From: Muribaculaceae bacterium
Lineage (GTDB): Bacteria > Bacteroidota > Bacteroidia > Bacteroidales > Muribaculaceae
Direction: 5' to 3'
Length of the DNA stretch: 64,000 nucleotides
Assembly (NCBI GenBank): GCA_017462345.1
Contig: JAFTRI010000008.1
Span: forward strand, 58,810-122,809
Below, piece by piece: positions 34,115 to 43,515 of the stretch; the first letter of the stretch is position 1, and every line of letters starts with the position of its first letter. The translations under genes were made by a program, and so were the position numbers. The notes beneath the pieces were generated by a model. The model was not told the origin of the DNA and searched no databases. It worked only from the letters and a program-made list of their open reading frames with translations.

Positions 34115-36252
34115 TGTTTCACTCCTTTCATTGACAAGTTGATACGGCCTCGGTCATAATCCACATCCAACACCTTCACTTTCACATGCTGATGCAGTTT
34201 CACCACCTCAGCCGGCGACGATACATAACGGTCGCTGATTTGTGAGATATGGACAAGACCGTTTTCCTTGATTCCGACATCCACAAAAGCACCGAATGCC
34301 GTAATATTATTTATTATTCCGTTAAGTTCCATTCCGGGTTGCAGATCCTTTATCCCGCTTATGCGTTCGTCAAACTCCATTACCTCGACCGTTGTCCGCG
34401 GGTCTCTTCCCGGTTTTTCAAGTTCGCGCACAATATCGGTCAGAGTAGGCAGCCCCACATCATCCGTCACATACCGGCTCAAGTCTATACTATGCAGCAG
34501 GCTTTTATCATTTACAAGACACTCTACCGTTGTCCCGGCATCCGACGACATCCTCTTGATCAATGCATATCTCTCGGGATGCACCGCCGTGTTATCAAGC
34601 ACATTTACGGCATCGGGAATACGCAGGAATCCTGCACACTGTTGGAATGCCTTATCTCCCATGCGTGGCACTTTCTTTATTGACTCCCGGTCAGGAAAAT
34701 CGCCATGTTCCGCACGATACTCCACAATATTCCCGGCAAGAGCTGCACCTATGCCCGAAACGTATGACAACAACTCCTTCGATGCCGTATTGACATTCAC
34801 GCCCACCGAGTTGACACAACTTTCAACCGTATAGTCAAGAGCGTTTTTCAACCGGTTCTGGTCGACATCGTGCTGATATTGCCCTACACCTATTGACCGG
34901 GGTTCTATTTTTACCAGTTCGGCAAGAGGATCGATTAGCCGCCGACCTATCGACACCGCCCCCCTCACGGTTACATCCTTGTCAGGGAACTCATCCCGGG
35001 CGACTTTTGACGCCGAATAGACCGATGCCCCATTTTCGCTGACCGCATAAATATTTATCTTGCGCGGATACCGCAACGATGACAGGAATTTTTCGGTTTC
35101 GCGTCCCGCCGTGCCGTTCCCCACCGCGATAGCCTCTATCCTGTAGGCCTCGACAAGATAACTTATCTTGCGGGCGGCACCCTTATAGTCATTATTCGGG
35201 GCACAGGGATACATGACATCATTGTGCAACAGATTCCCCTGACCGTCAAGACACACGATTTTACATCCGGTACGATAACCGGGATCGATACCCATAACAC
35301 GCCTGTTGCCCAACGGTGGAGCAAGAAGTAACTGCCTCACATTATCGGCAAACATGCCTATTGCGACCTTATCAGCCTTTTCCTTGGTTATTGCTGCGAC
35401 CTCAGTCTCTATCGACGGGCGCATCAGTCGCTTGTATCCATCCTTTACGGCCTTGCCTATCAGCAGAGAGACATCCTTATGTGCCGACGGGCGCAGGAAG
35501 AACCTCGTCAGACGGTCCAACATCTCATCATCGTCAATATCGACCGATACCCGCAACACTCCTTCACTTTCACCACGTCTCAATGCAAGATAACGATGGG
35601 AGGAACAACGTTTCAACGGCTCGGAAAAATCATGGTAGTTGAGATAATTCTTCCCCTCCTCCTCTTTTCCCTTTACCACACGCGAGGAGATGACAGCTGT
35701 ACGCATAAACTGCGACCGGACCATTGAGCGGGCCTTTTCATTCTCACTGACCCACTCGGCAACAATATCGAGTGCCCCGGCAATCGCATCATCAGCCGTC
35801 TCCACCACGTCATTGGTCATTCTTTGAGCCTGACGCATTATATCTGCCGAGGTTTGAGCCATTATTATTTTCGCCAAAGGCTCAAGCCCCTTCTCTCGGG
35901 CAATAGACGCACGCGTACGGCGTTTAGGCTTGAAAGGAAGATAGATGTCCTCAAGTACAGCACTGTCAAATGTCTCGTCTATCCGTTTACGTAATTCTTC
36001 TGTCAAAGCCCCCTGCTCTTCGATTATTCCCGATATATATTCCTTTCGTTTGAGCAACTCGGTAAGCGACTCATACCGTAACTGGATGTCCCGTATCCTT
36101 ACCTCGTCGAGTGAGCCGGTAGCCTCCTTGCGGTAACGGCTTATAAACGGTATTGTTGCGCCATCGTCAAGCAGACGCAGTGTTGCGGAAACATTCTTGT
36201 ACGGCACATTAAGTTCCCGTCCTATTATTTCCGATAAATCAGGTTTTGCCAT
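34111..36252 (-). CDS. tex: Tex-family transcription accessory/RNA-binding protein
   Basis: A 713-residue cytoplasmic protein. It begins with the Tex N-terminal helices (VSATLRLLDDGATIPFISRYRKEATGSLDEV), continues with a YqgF-like nuclease-fold domain (VMGIDPGYRTGCKI), a helix-hairpin-helix region (VNTASKELLSYVSGIGAALA) and ends in an S1 RNA-binding domain (GMELNGIINNITAFGAFVDVG). Tex binds nucleic acid and affects transcription and stress responses. Gene order on the minus strand is acyltransferase, phosphoesterase, tex, folK with small gaps, so one long operon is likely. Confidence 0.95.
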   Translation of the reverse strand: MAKPDLSEIIGRELNVPYKNVSATLRLLDDGATIPFISRYRKEATGSLDEVRIRDIQLRYESLTELLKRKEYISGIIEEQGALTEELRKRIDETFDSAVLEDIYLPFKPKRRTRASIAREKGLEPLAKIIMAQTSADIMRQAQRMTNDVVETADDAIAGALDIVAEWVSENEKARSMVRSQFMRTAVISSRVVKGKEEEGKNYLNYHDFSEPLKRCSSHRYLALRRGESEGVLRVSVDIDDDEMLDRLTRFFLRPSAHKDVSLLIGKAVKDGYKRLMRPSIETEVAAITKEKADKVAIGMFADNVRQLLLAPPLGNRRVMGIDPGYRTGCKIVCLDGQGNLLHNDVMYPCAPNNDYKGAARKISYLVEAYRIEAIAVGNGTAGRETEKFLSSLRYPRKINIYAVSENGASVYSASKVARDEFPDKDVTVRGAVSIGRRLIDPLAELVKIEPRSIGVGQYQHDVDQNRLKNALDYTVESCVNSVGVNVNTASKELLSYVSGIGAALAGNIVEYRAEHGDFPDRESIKKVPRMGDKAFQQCAGFLRIPDAVNVLDNTAVHPERYALIKRMSSDAGTTVECLVNDKSLLHSIDLSRYVTDDVGLPTLTDIVRELEKPGRDPRTTVEVMEFDERISGIKDLQPGMELNGIINNITAFGAFVDVGIKENGLVHISQISDRYVSSPAEVVKLHQHVKVKVLDVDYDRGRINLSMKGVKQ

Positions 36253-36268
36253 AATTTAATCACGCTCG

Positions 36269-37459
36269 TTATTTTGACCGCTTCAGTGTTATAACAGTTA
36301 TTTCGGGAGTCGCGCCGAGACGCATCGGGACGCCCACTGTACCTATACCGATATTGACATACAGTACACATCGCCCTGACTTGCTCTCATAACACCCGCC
36401 CCATGTAGGATAACGCCACGCAGCAGGGGATAGCCCGCACATCGACACCTGCATTGCATGTGTATGACCCGATAGAGTGAGAGCGATATTCACTTTCTCA
36501 TCATCCTTAACCTCACTCACCCAATGTGCCGGATTGTGTGTCAACAGCACCTTGACGACGCTGTCCGACATCGATGGATACGCCTTTGACAATGAGCCGT
36601 AAGTAGGAAATGGAGGATCTCCCCAATTTTCCACACCGACCAATGCTATCGAATCGTTCCCTCGATACAGCATCTCATGCTCATTACGCAAAAGCCGCCA
36701 CCCCATCTCATATTGTAAACGGTACATCAGTTCCATATTTTCACGTTTGCTTTCCTCTGAGCCCCAGTCTATATAGTCCCCGTAATCATGGTTTCCGAGT
36801 ATCGAGTAAACACCATCATTTGCACGAAGGCGGGACAAAGGCTTGACAAACGGCAACAGTTCATCGGTTCGTCTGTTGACAGCATCACCGGTAAACAGGA
36901 CGGCATCGGCATTCTGGGCATTTATCCGGTCGACAATCGCCGAGACAAACGCCGTATCATTCCCGTACGTGCCGACATGAAGATCCGAAATCTGTACCAT
37001 CCTGTAACCGTCAAATGCCGGCGGCAGGTCAGGCACGTTAACCTCGACATTCTCTACATTTAGGGCAAAACGGTTAACCAGCGCACCCCACCACATCGCA
37101 ACGCATACTGTCACCGCCAGCATAGCTCCGCTCACCGACACAGCCCGCCAACGTCTGCCACCCCACAGTGACGGGATGCAGGAAACTGCATCTGAAAAGA
37201 CACACAGCACTTTTGGCAAATACACTGTCACATAGCCGAACAGAGACCACATTATCACCGTAAGCGAGTCACCCGTTTCGGAACGGCGTGGCACACACAC
37301 CACCGAGACCAGGAATATGATAAGAATTATCGAACTGTAAAGATACGTCCTGCTCCAACATTTTTTCCGGCATCTGCTGGCTATTATCCGGTAAAGATAA
37401 GTGTCAACAGCGATACTGAGCAGAAACACTACCGACATCAGCAACACAGGAAGTCTCAT
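36269..37459 (-). CDS. Membrane-anchored metallophosphoesterase
   Basis: A 396-residue protein with about four N-terminal membrane helices (residues 1-125), then a calcineurin-like phosphoesterase domain. Metal motifs in order: ISDLHVGT, FTGDAVN, LGNHDYGDY, LLTHNP and LSGHTHAMQ. The domain arrangement matches YkuE/LpxH-like membrane phosphoesterases whose substrate is usually unknown; an envelope lipid phosphate is plausible. It follows an acyltransferase gene by 24 bases, which fits a lipid role but does not prove it. Confidence 0.88.
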   Translation of the reverse strand: MRLPVLLMSVVFLLSIAVDTYLYRIIASRCRKKCWSRTYLYSSIILIIFLVSVVCVPRRSETGDSLTVIMWSLFGYVTVYLPKVLCVFSDAVSCIPSLWGGRRWRAVSVSGAMLAVTVCVAMWWGALVNRFALNVENVEVNVPDLPPAFDGYRMVQISDLHVGTYGNDTAFVSAIVDRINAQNADAVLFTGDAVNRRTDELLPFVKPLSRLRANDGVYSILGNHDYGDYIDWGSEESKRENMELMYRLQYEMGWRLLRNEHEMLYRGNDSIALVGVENWGDPPFPTYGSLSKAYPSMSDSVVKVLLTHNPAHWVSEVKDDEKVNIALTLSGHTHAMQVSMCGLSPAAWRYPTWGGCYESKSGRCVLYVNIGIGTVGVPMRLGATPEITVITLKRSK

Positions 37460-37483
37460 AAGCCCTTACCTCCGACCGGGATT

Positions 37484-38641
37484 TTACTTTTGAGCGTTAA
37501 GTTTGTTATGCAACGGATTGGCATACATTGTCAGCATCATCCGTCTCATGTATGCGGTATCGTCATCTGTCAAGTCAGGCAAATCGACCTTGGACAGCTG
37601 CCCGTCCATATAGACATTAAAGTCTGCCGCTTCTTGCGGCGTGTAATTTCCGGCATACTCATTTGTCCCGTTCAACTCATCGTATGCGATATAATTGATA
37701 GGATAGATACGGTAACCCGAATGTATCGAATGGTCGATAAGATTACACACACGATTCAACACCTCATTCTTATCCTCACACTCCCCGACTTCCTCAAGTC
37801 CGGCATTAATACATTTACCGATAGAGAAATGTACCCGACCCTTATACTGCAACAAGCCGGTCTCCATACTGAACAGGTCATCCCGCTGCGACTTCTTGAA
37901 CTCAGGATTATTTCGTTTCAGCAGAAACTCGCGCGCTTTCAGATAGTCATTCGGGTCATACTCGTATGAAATAGATACCGGCAACAGATTTATTGCCTTG
38001 AGATTCTCCTGGAGAGTGCCCCCTCCTGATAAGCCCATCATCTTCACAAGGCTCTCCTGAGTCCAGTCGCTCGAATCCTTTGCCCGACCCTCACGTTGCG
38101 CTATCCACACCGACTTATGCTTCTCATTCACTGCATAGTGAATATACCCCGACAACTGTTTGGCCGCGCACAACGCCTGTTTCGTAGGCAGGTTACGTTT
38201 CACGATAAAACTGCCATTGAGTTTTACCAGATCACGGATCCAGTCATATATCAACAGGTTACTGCCTATAGCCACTTCCGTTGTTTCCACCTTATTACGT
38301 ATCAGACACAGATTCAAGAACGAGGCATCGAGCACAATATCCCGATGGTTGGTTATATAGGTATAATTCCTGCCTGCCTCCCGGTTTTCCAAGCCACTGA
38401 TACTTATTCCCGATGTAGTCTTTCGGGCAAGCATTTCAAGGAATGGAGCCATTACGTCCAGTTGAAAAGAATTCATGGTTTTGATTGCCAACAATCCCTT
38501 TACAAATTCAGGATAATCGACATCGGGCATGACATAACGCACAGCATGTTCAAATCCCGGCTCTTCCACAAGACGGGACATCTTTTCCTGAAAGTTACTG
38601 TCATCGTATGGCGCAATATCATCAAATTCCTCTTTTCTCAT
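37484..38641 (-). CDS. Glycerolipid acyltransferase-like protein
   Basis: A 385-residue protein of the PlsC-like acyltransferase superfamily. The block TYITNHRDIVLDASFLN contains the His/Asp active-site region (NHRD...D) in a divergent spacing, and IAQREGRAKDSSDW corresponds to the EG(R) phosphate-binding motif. An N-terminal helical part precedes the domain, and the C-terminal third is charged and unassigned. In Bacteroidetes such genes are annotated as 1-acylglycerol-3-phosphate acyltransferase. It leads a probable operon with the phosphoesterase, tex and folK. A TAACTTTG box precedes it. Confidence 0.8.
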   Translation of the reverse strand: MRKEEFDDIAPYDDSNFQEKMSRLVEEPGFEHAVRYVMPDVDYPEFVKGLLAIKTMNSFQLDVMAPFLEMLARKTTSGISISGLENREAGRNYTYITNHRDIVLDASFLNLCLIRNKVETTEVAIGSNLLIYDWIRDLVKLNGSFIVKRNLPTKQALCAAKQLSGYIHYAVNEKHKSVWIAQREGRAKDSSDWTQESLVKMMGLSGGGTLQENLKAINLLPVSISYEYDPNDYLKAREFLLKRNNPEFKKSQRDDLFSMETGLLQYKGRVHFSIGKCINAGLEEVGECEDKNEVLNRVCNLIDHSIHSGYRIYPINYIAYDELNGTNEYAGNYTPQEAADFNVYMDGQLSKVDLPDLTDDDTAYMRRMMLTMYANPLHNKLNAQK

Positions 38642-38681
38642 AACTTGGTATATCTCAGCATGGATATTTCAATCGATTTTT

Positions 38682-38689
38682 CAAAGTTA
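38682..38689 (-). promoter_or_regulatory. -7 promoter box for the acyltransferase-tex operon
   Basis: TAACTTTG on the minus strand, giving a leader of about 37 bases. Confidence 0.55.
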
Positions 38690-38749
38690 ATATAAATTCA
38701 GCAGATAAAGCCATTTTAACGTATTTCTTATAAAATTTTAAGACGTTGT

Positions 38750-39820
38750 TTAAATGTCTTTACCATCTGTGTACGCTCGCCATCGGGCAATCATCGAAGT
38801 CATATCTTCCGGAATTTCCGATGTGAAAAACATCTCCTCACCCGTCTCGGGATGAACAAACCCCAAAGTACGTGCATGCAATGCCTGACGCGGACAGATA
38901 CTGAAACAGTTGGAGACAAATTGCCGGTACTTCGCAGTCGTATTACCTCTCAATATCTGGTCTCCACCATAGCGTGCATCATTCAGCAACGGATGACCTA
39001 TATGTTTCAGATGCACACGTATCTGATGCGTGCGCCCTGTTTCGAGACGGCATTTTACCACCGACACATATCCCAGTGCCTCCATTACCTCATAATGCGT
39101 CACGGCATGCTTCCCGTAATCACCGTCAGGAAAAACTGCCATCTGCAAGCGGTCTTTAAGACTACGTCCTATATTTCCCTCAACCCGTCCCTTCTCCGGA
39201 GACGGTATGCCCCATACGACAGCGACATATTCACGCTTGGTCGTCTTCTCGAAAAACTGCCGTCCGAGTGCAGTCTTGGCATCAGGAGTCTTTGCCACGA
39301 CAAGCAGTCCCGATGTGTCCTTGTCAATACGATGGACAAGACCGAGACGGGGGTCATTCACATCATAATCGGGATTATCCCTGAAGTGATAGGCAAGCGC
39401 ATTGACAAGCGTTCCATGATAATTCCCGTGTCCGGGATGCACAACAAGTCCGGGAGGCTTGTTTACCACAAGCAGGAACTTATCCTCATACACTATATCA
39501 AGCGGAATATCCTCGGCAATAATTTCAAGCTCATAGCGGGGCCGGTCCATGACTATCGACACCACATCAAACGGCTTGACCCGATAATTGGACTTTACGG
39601 CTTTACCGTTGACAAGAATACAACCGGCTTCGGCAGCCTGCTGTATACGGTTGCGGGACGATTTCTCCATACGTGCGACAAGAAACTTGTCGACACGCAG
39701 AAGCGTCTGACCCTTATCGGCTTCAAATCGGAAATGCTCATACATCCCGTTTGAATCATCCTCCTGATCCGGCATCTCCACATCTTCCGGTGCAAATTCC
39801 TCATCTTCCTCTCGCATCAT
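38750..39820 (-). CDS. RluA/RluD-family 23S rRNA pseudouridine synthase
   Basis: About 356 residues from the ATG at 39820. An acidic N-terminus is followed by an S4 RNA-binding domain (RVDKFLVARMEKSSRNRIQ) and the RluA catalytic domain, with the catalytic Asp in LVHRIDKDTSGLLVVAKT and the GRTHQIRVHLKHIGHPLLND motif. The organisation matches RluD, which modifies helix 69 of 23S rRNA; the exact site is inference. It follows the PASTA gene by 16 bases. The longer frame would overlap that gene and is rejected. Confidence 0.92.
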   Translation of the reverse strand: MMREEDEEFAPEDVEMPDQEDDSNGMYEHFRFEADKGQTLLRVDKFLVARMEKSSRNRIQQAAEAGCILVNGKAVKSNYRVKPFDVVSIVMDRPRYELEIIAEDIPLDIVYEDKFLLVVNKPPGLVVHPGHGNYHGTLVNALAYHFRDNPDYDVNDPRLGLVHRIDKDTSGLLVVAKTPDAKTALGRQFFEKTTKREYVAVVWGIPSPEKGRVEGNIGRSLKDRLQMAVFPDGDYGKHAVTHYEVMEALGYVSVVKCRLETGRTHQIRVHLKHIGHPLLNDARYGGDQILRGNTTAKYRQFVSNCFSICPRQALHARTLGFVHPETGEEMFFTSEIPEDMTSMIARWRAYTDGKDI

Positions 39821-39836
39821 GGCTAATGTCGGATAA

Positions 39837-40472
39837 TTAAAACATGTCAAAATCATCGGCAAGAGGCTCGACAGCCGGCACTATGCTGTCGACCGACAGA
39901 CTGTCTCCGGCAACCACACCCTCCCCTACCTCGAGAGTAACAGTAGCAGTCACCGGAATACGGGTACCGGCAGCCAACGGAAGCCCATTGAATTTCACCC
40001 CTATGACAAGATCCTTATACTCCGATGGGACCTTAACTACATTGACGCCCGTTATACCCAAGCCTTCCAATATCGACTGCGCCTGGCGCAACGACACATC
40101 AGTAAGATTAGGCACTGAAACATTTTTAGGAGAGAATGCGGTTATAGTAAGATAAACCTTTCGGTTGGGCTTGACTTTTGAATTAATCTTAGGCACCTGA
40201 TCCAATACCGTTCCCGGTGCCGATGTATCATCATAGAGCGAGTCTGACAACTCAGCAATCATATCATTCTCTTCAAGTATTTCTACCGCACGCGAATACG
40301 GCAGGCCTTTGACATCCGGCACTACCCTGTACTCGCCATGTCCGGTCCAGGAATCCACCCACATGAGACAGCCCCACAACAGGGCAAACCCGACAACGAC
40401 AATCAGCACCATATTTACAATTATAGGATGCCTGACTATAAATCGTTTACTTTTCAACAGTTTATCACTCAC
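39837..40472 (-). CDS. PASTA-domain membrane protein
   Basis: A 211-residue protein starting at GTG. A short cytoplasmic end and one membrane helix (IIVNMVLIVVVGFALLWGCL) are followed by two to three PASTA domains outside the membrane: VPDVKGLPYSRAVEILEEN, then VPNLTDVSLRQAQSILEGLGI, and a third partial one near the end. PASTA domains bind muropeptides or beta-lactams in Ser/Thr kinases and PBPs. Here there is no kinase or transpeptidase domain, so it may be a cell-wall sensor or adaptor. Co-transcribed with rluD from a TAAGTTTG promoter. Confidence 0.88.
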   Translation of the reverse strand: MSDKLLKSKRFIVRHPIIVNMVLIVVVGFALLWGCLMWVDSWTGHGEYRVVPDVKGLPYSRAVEILEENDMIAELSDSLYDDTSAPGTVLDQVPKINSKVKPNRKVYLTITAFSPKNVSVPNLTDVSLRQAQSILEGLGITGVNVVKVPSEYKDLVIGVKFNGLPLAAGTRIPVTATVTLEVGEGVVAGDSLSVDSIVPAVEPLADDFDMF

Positions 40473-40522
40473 TGCTCCAATACTTTAGTTATCATAACGG
40501 TAACACTACCGCAATTTCACTG

Positions 40523-40530
40523 CAAACTTA
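40523..40530 (-). promoter_or_regulatory. -7 promoter box for the PASTA protein-rluD operon
   Basis: TAAGTTTG on the minus strand, about 50 bases before the GTG start. Confidence 0.5.
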
Positions 40531-40560
40531 CTAATTATTACGGACATTTCTCCCTTTTCA

Positions 40561-41409
40561 TCAAACATATATCATCTTACGCGTCATTCCCCCATCTATG
40601 ACTATATTCTCCCCATTGACAAAATCACTGTCAGGAGACGCAAGAAAAATACACATCCGGGCTATATCATCAGGCCTGCCCACTCTACCCGACGGATGCT
40701 GCCGATGATCAGCATCGGTCAGCCTGTCATAATCCCCGGTTTCAATCCATCCGGGCGATATGGCATTGACCGTGACATGCAACGGAGCAAGCGATGCCGC
40801 CAACGCGTGCGTAAGGGAAAATACACCGCCTTTCGACGCCGAATAAGCCTCCGTTCCCGCCTCACTCATACAGTAGCGTGTCGAGCAGATATTTATTATT
40901 CTTCCGTAATCAGGACACTCTGCCATGGATTGCCGGTGGATGGCCAGCTTACGGGCAGTCACAAACACAGGGCGCAAATTAGTGGCTATCACCCGGTCGA
41001 AATCCTCGACCGCTGTTTCTGCAAGCGGAGTGAAACTTCCGACACCCACATTATTCACAATCACATCTATATCTCCCCAATCACCGATAATATGTTCCAT
41101 ACAGTCCTCAAGTGCATGACTGTCGGTCACATCCACAGGATAAAACCTCGCCCCGGTTGCCTGTGCAGTGCCATTCCCGTTTCTCATATCATTATCACAG
41201 AATGCCACACGGCAATCGGCTCGCCGGAACGCCTCGACTATTGCCCGGCCTATCCCCGAAGCACCTCCGGTGACAAACACACGGCGTGCGGGAAATTTCA
41301 CGCTTATCGTCCCGGGCTTCACTCCGGCAGAACTCTTATAGACAATCCTCCTGCCCCCCTTTCCCGAACGGTACTCCTCCATTTTTCTTTCCAGATAATT
41401 ATCCGCCAT
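40561..41409 (-). CDS. Short-chain dehydrogenase/reductase
   Basis: A 282-residue SDR-family oxidoreductase. After about 50 N-terminal residues with a basic stretch (YRSGKGGRR) comes the NAD(P) loop VTGGASGIGRA, then NNVGVGS (NNAG-like), the catalytic region ending YSASKGG with Tyr and Lys, and the PGWIETGDYD segment. The substrate is unknown. The start at 41409 is supported by a TACCTTTG box; a TTG 33 bases upstream is too close to the predicted transcript start. Genes on both sides run on the same strand. Confidence 0.87.
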   Translation of the reverse strand: MADNYLERKMEEYRSGKGGRRIVYKSSAGVKPGTISVKFPARRVFVTGGASGIGRAIVEAFRRADCRVAFCDNDMRNGNGTAQATGARFYPVDVTDSHALEDCMEHIIGDWGDIDVIVNNVGVGSFTPLAETAVEDFDRVIATNLRPVFVTARKLAIHRQSMAECPDYGRIINICSTRYCMSEAGTEAYSASKGGVFSLTHALAASLAPLHVTVNAISPGWIETGDYDRLTDADHRQHPSGRVGRPDDIARMCIFLASPDSDFVNGENIVIDGGMTRKMIYV

Positions 41410-41443
41410 ATTCCTGAACTGCTCTATCTCTATATTCCACAAT

Positions 41444-41451
41444 CAAAGGTA
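41444..41451 (-). promoter_or_regulatory. -7 promoter box for the SDR
   Basis: TACCTTTG on the minus strand. It decides the ATG start at 41409. Confidence 0.55.
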
Positions 41452-41465
41452 CAAATTTTCCCGAG

Positions 41466-41870
41466 TCATTCCTGCTCTGCCATATCAATTATTTGGCTGA
41501 CACTTATCGACAGCCCTCCTGACATCGTGATAGTCCCGTCATCCTCGTTTACCCTGTCGATAGTTCCGGTTGCCACACGTCGAACACCTCCTCGCTTACG
41601 GCTATCCTGACAGAAATACGTGACAGAAACCTTCGGGCTGTTTCCATGTTGCATAATACGCGACAGGGTTCTGTTCAACACCTCGCACTCGTCACTATCG
41701 AGTTCCGGGAGCTCCTCGGTCAGGCGTGCAGTTTCCTTTATTGCCGCACCATGCCCGGTAAGTGCTGAAAATGAGGCAAACTGGGCTGCCCGGTTTATCA
41801 TCGGCATCGGATGATGGTTAGCCGATACATGATGCGGCATATCGATTATGTCATCATATTCACCGCTCAT
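41466..41870 (-). CDS. YolD-like protein
   Basis: A 134-residue protein with the YolD-like signature YDDIIDMPHHVSANHHPMP followed by RAAQFASFSALTGHGAAIKETARLT, as seen in Firmicutes and their mobile elements next to Y-family polymerases. The C-terminus contains a small beta domain (TGTIDRVNEDDGTITMSG), similar in character to the YolD fold. It overlaps the polymerase stop by 4 bases, so the two are translationally coupled. The partner role in lesion bypass is inferred from the conserved pairing. Confidence 0.85.
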   Translation of the reverse strand: MSGEYDDIIDMPHHVSANHHPMPMINRAAQFASFSALTGHGAAIKETARLTEELPELDSDECEVLNRTLSRIMQHGNSPKVSVTYFCQDSRKRGGVRRVATGTIDRVNEDDGTITMSGGLSISVSQIIDMAEQE

Positions 41871-43369
41871 GCTTTATGACCTCCTATCCTTGAATTACGG
41901 TCCACGGCCGTTGCCCCGTCGGCAAAGTCAAAGCCCTTCAATATCGCATTCTTGCCATAAGTCTTTTTTATATGCAGCATCGCTTCCTGCATACGTCTTT
42001 CCTTAGCTGACTTGCAGGCAATCTTTTCCCGTTCTTCCATTTCCGCCTCGTAGTCGGCAAAGAGGTCAAGCTGCATCGTTTCCCCTTTTATCCTGTTTAC
42101 CACATCCTCCTCCTTCTCTACACGGTTGGCGGCAAGATTAAGTCTGCGCACAAGCAAGTCGCGGCTCACAATCCGGTCAAACAATGACACCACGGCTTCA
42201 ATAATCCCTCCTGACGACGACGTCGGGGACTCGACATTCACCGTTCCGTGAGCAGGTTTCGGGATACGTCTGCCATAATAGTCGGTCACCACCTCCCTTG
42301 AATCCTCACCAATGGCATTCCCTGCATCATAACCCACCGTAAGGACAAATTGCGCACACACCATCCTTTTGTCCAACAGCTCCATTGCCATAGCCTCAGC
42401 CATCTCCATCACCACGATTCTCGCCTTGTCAAATGTATACGGGCACTGTAACACCTGACCGCTGCTCAACGAATTGGATTCCGGCTTATAAGCCTTTATC
42501 ATCCCCATTGTACACGGTTCCCAGCCCCATGCATGATCAATGAGCAATTCGGCATTTACCCCGAAAAGATGATAGAACAGCTCTTCATTCCTCACCGACA
42601 GCCGGGCAATATCTCCCATCGTGTAGATACCGTACATCTCCAATTTCCGTGCCGTACCCCTGCCAACACGCCAGAAACTTGTCAGAGGACGATGTGACCA
42701 TAACAACCGGCGATAACTCATCTCATCCAGTTCCGCGATTCGCACACCGTCCTCATCAGCAGGAATATGCTTAGCCACAATATCCATCGCCACCTTACAC
42801 AGGTATAGATTCGAGCCGATACCGGCCGTGGCAGTTATCCCCGTAGTCGCAAGCACATCACGTATTATCGTCATAGCAAGTTCATGGGCAGTCATCCCGT
42901 ACATTTTAAGATAGGATGTGACATCCATAAACACCTCGTCAATCGAATACACGTGCATATCCTCAGGAGCTATATATTTAAGATACACAGCATAGATACG
43001 GGTACTGTAGTCAATGTAATGGGCCATTCTCGGCATCGCCGTGATATAGTCTACCTCCATATCCGGATGCGCCTTCAACTCGTCATCGGAAACTGATTTC
43101 CCCACAAGCCTACGGCCGGGGCTTCTCAGGCGGCGTTCATTGTTCACCATCTTCACCCGCTGCACCACCTCAAATAAACGCGCACGTCCAGGAATCCCAT
43201 ACGCCTTCAACGAAGGCGATACCGCAAGACATATCGTCTTCTCGGTACGGCCGGCATCGGCCACAACAAGATTAGTCGTAAGCGGATTAAGCCCACGCTC
43301 CACACACTCCACCGAAGCGAAATACGACTTCAGATCAATGGCAATATATGTCCGTCGCCCCTCATTCAT
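41867..43369 (-). CDS. Y-family translesion DNA polymerase
   Basis: A 500-residue UmuC/DinB-like polymerase. The catalytic start YIAIDLKSYFASVECVERGL holds the first Asp and a probable Phe steric gate. KTICLAVSPSLKAYGIPGRARLFEV is a finger motif, and VYSIDEVFMD holds the other acidic residues. A helix-hairpin-helix thumb and a little-finger domain follow. The sequence is unusually close to Firmicutes-type polymerases found with YolD rather than to Bacteroidetes DinB. I chose the ATG at 43369; a promoter box at 43380-43387 leaves a very short leader. No UmuD-like gene is nearby. Confidence 0.93.
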   Translation of the reverse strand: MNEGRRTYIAIDLKSYFASVECVERGLNPLTTNLVVADAGRTEKTICLAVSPSLKAYGIPGRARLFEVVQRVKMVNNERRLRSPGRRLVGKSVSDDELKAHPDMEVDYITAMPRMAHYIDYSTRIYAVYLKYIAPEDMHVYSIDEVFMDVTSYLKMYGMTAHELAMTIIRDVLATTGITATAGIGSNLYLCKVAMDIVAKHIPADEDGVRIAELDEMSYRRLLWSHRPLTSFWRVGRGTARKLEMYGIYTMGDIARLSVRNEELFYHLFGVNAELLIDHAWGWEPCTMGMIKAYKPESNSLSSGQVLQCPYTFDKARIVVMEMAEAMAMELLDKRMVCAQFVLTVGYDAGNAIGEDSREVVTDYYGRRIPKPAHGTVNVESPTSSSGGIIEAVVSLFDRIVSRDLLVRRLNLAANRVEKEEDVVNRIKGETMQLDLFADYEAEMEEREKIACKSAKERRMQEAMLHIKKTYGKNAILKGFDFADGATAVDRNSRIGGHKA

Positions 43370-43379
43370 CACATTATGG

Positions 43380-43387
43380 CAAAGATA
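43380..43387 (-). promoter_or_regulatory. -7 promoter box for the polymerase-YolD pair
   Basis: TATCTTTG on the minus strand, 11 bases before the start codon; the leader is extremely short. I see no obvious SOS operator overlapping it. Confidence 0.5.
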
Positions 43388-43481
43388 TTACACCGCAGGA
43401 TGCCATCCAAAGTTTTCACACCAATTATCTTTTTTAAATAAAATATTTCAGGCAAGACTAAAATCTATCGGTAATTATTCC

Positions 43482-43489
43482 TAACTTTG
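43482..43489 (+). promoter_or_regulatory. -7 promoter box for bamD
   Basis: TAACTTTG, 27 bases upstream of the ATG at 43516. Confidence 0.6.
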
Positions 43490-43515
43490 CAACTTAATTA
43501 TTTATATTGGATTAT

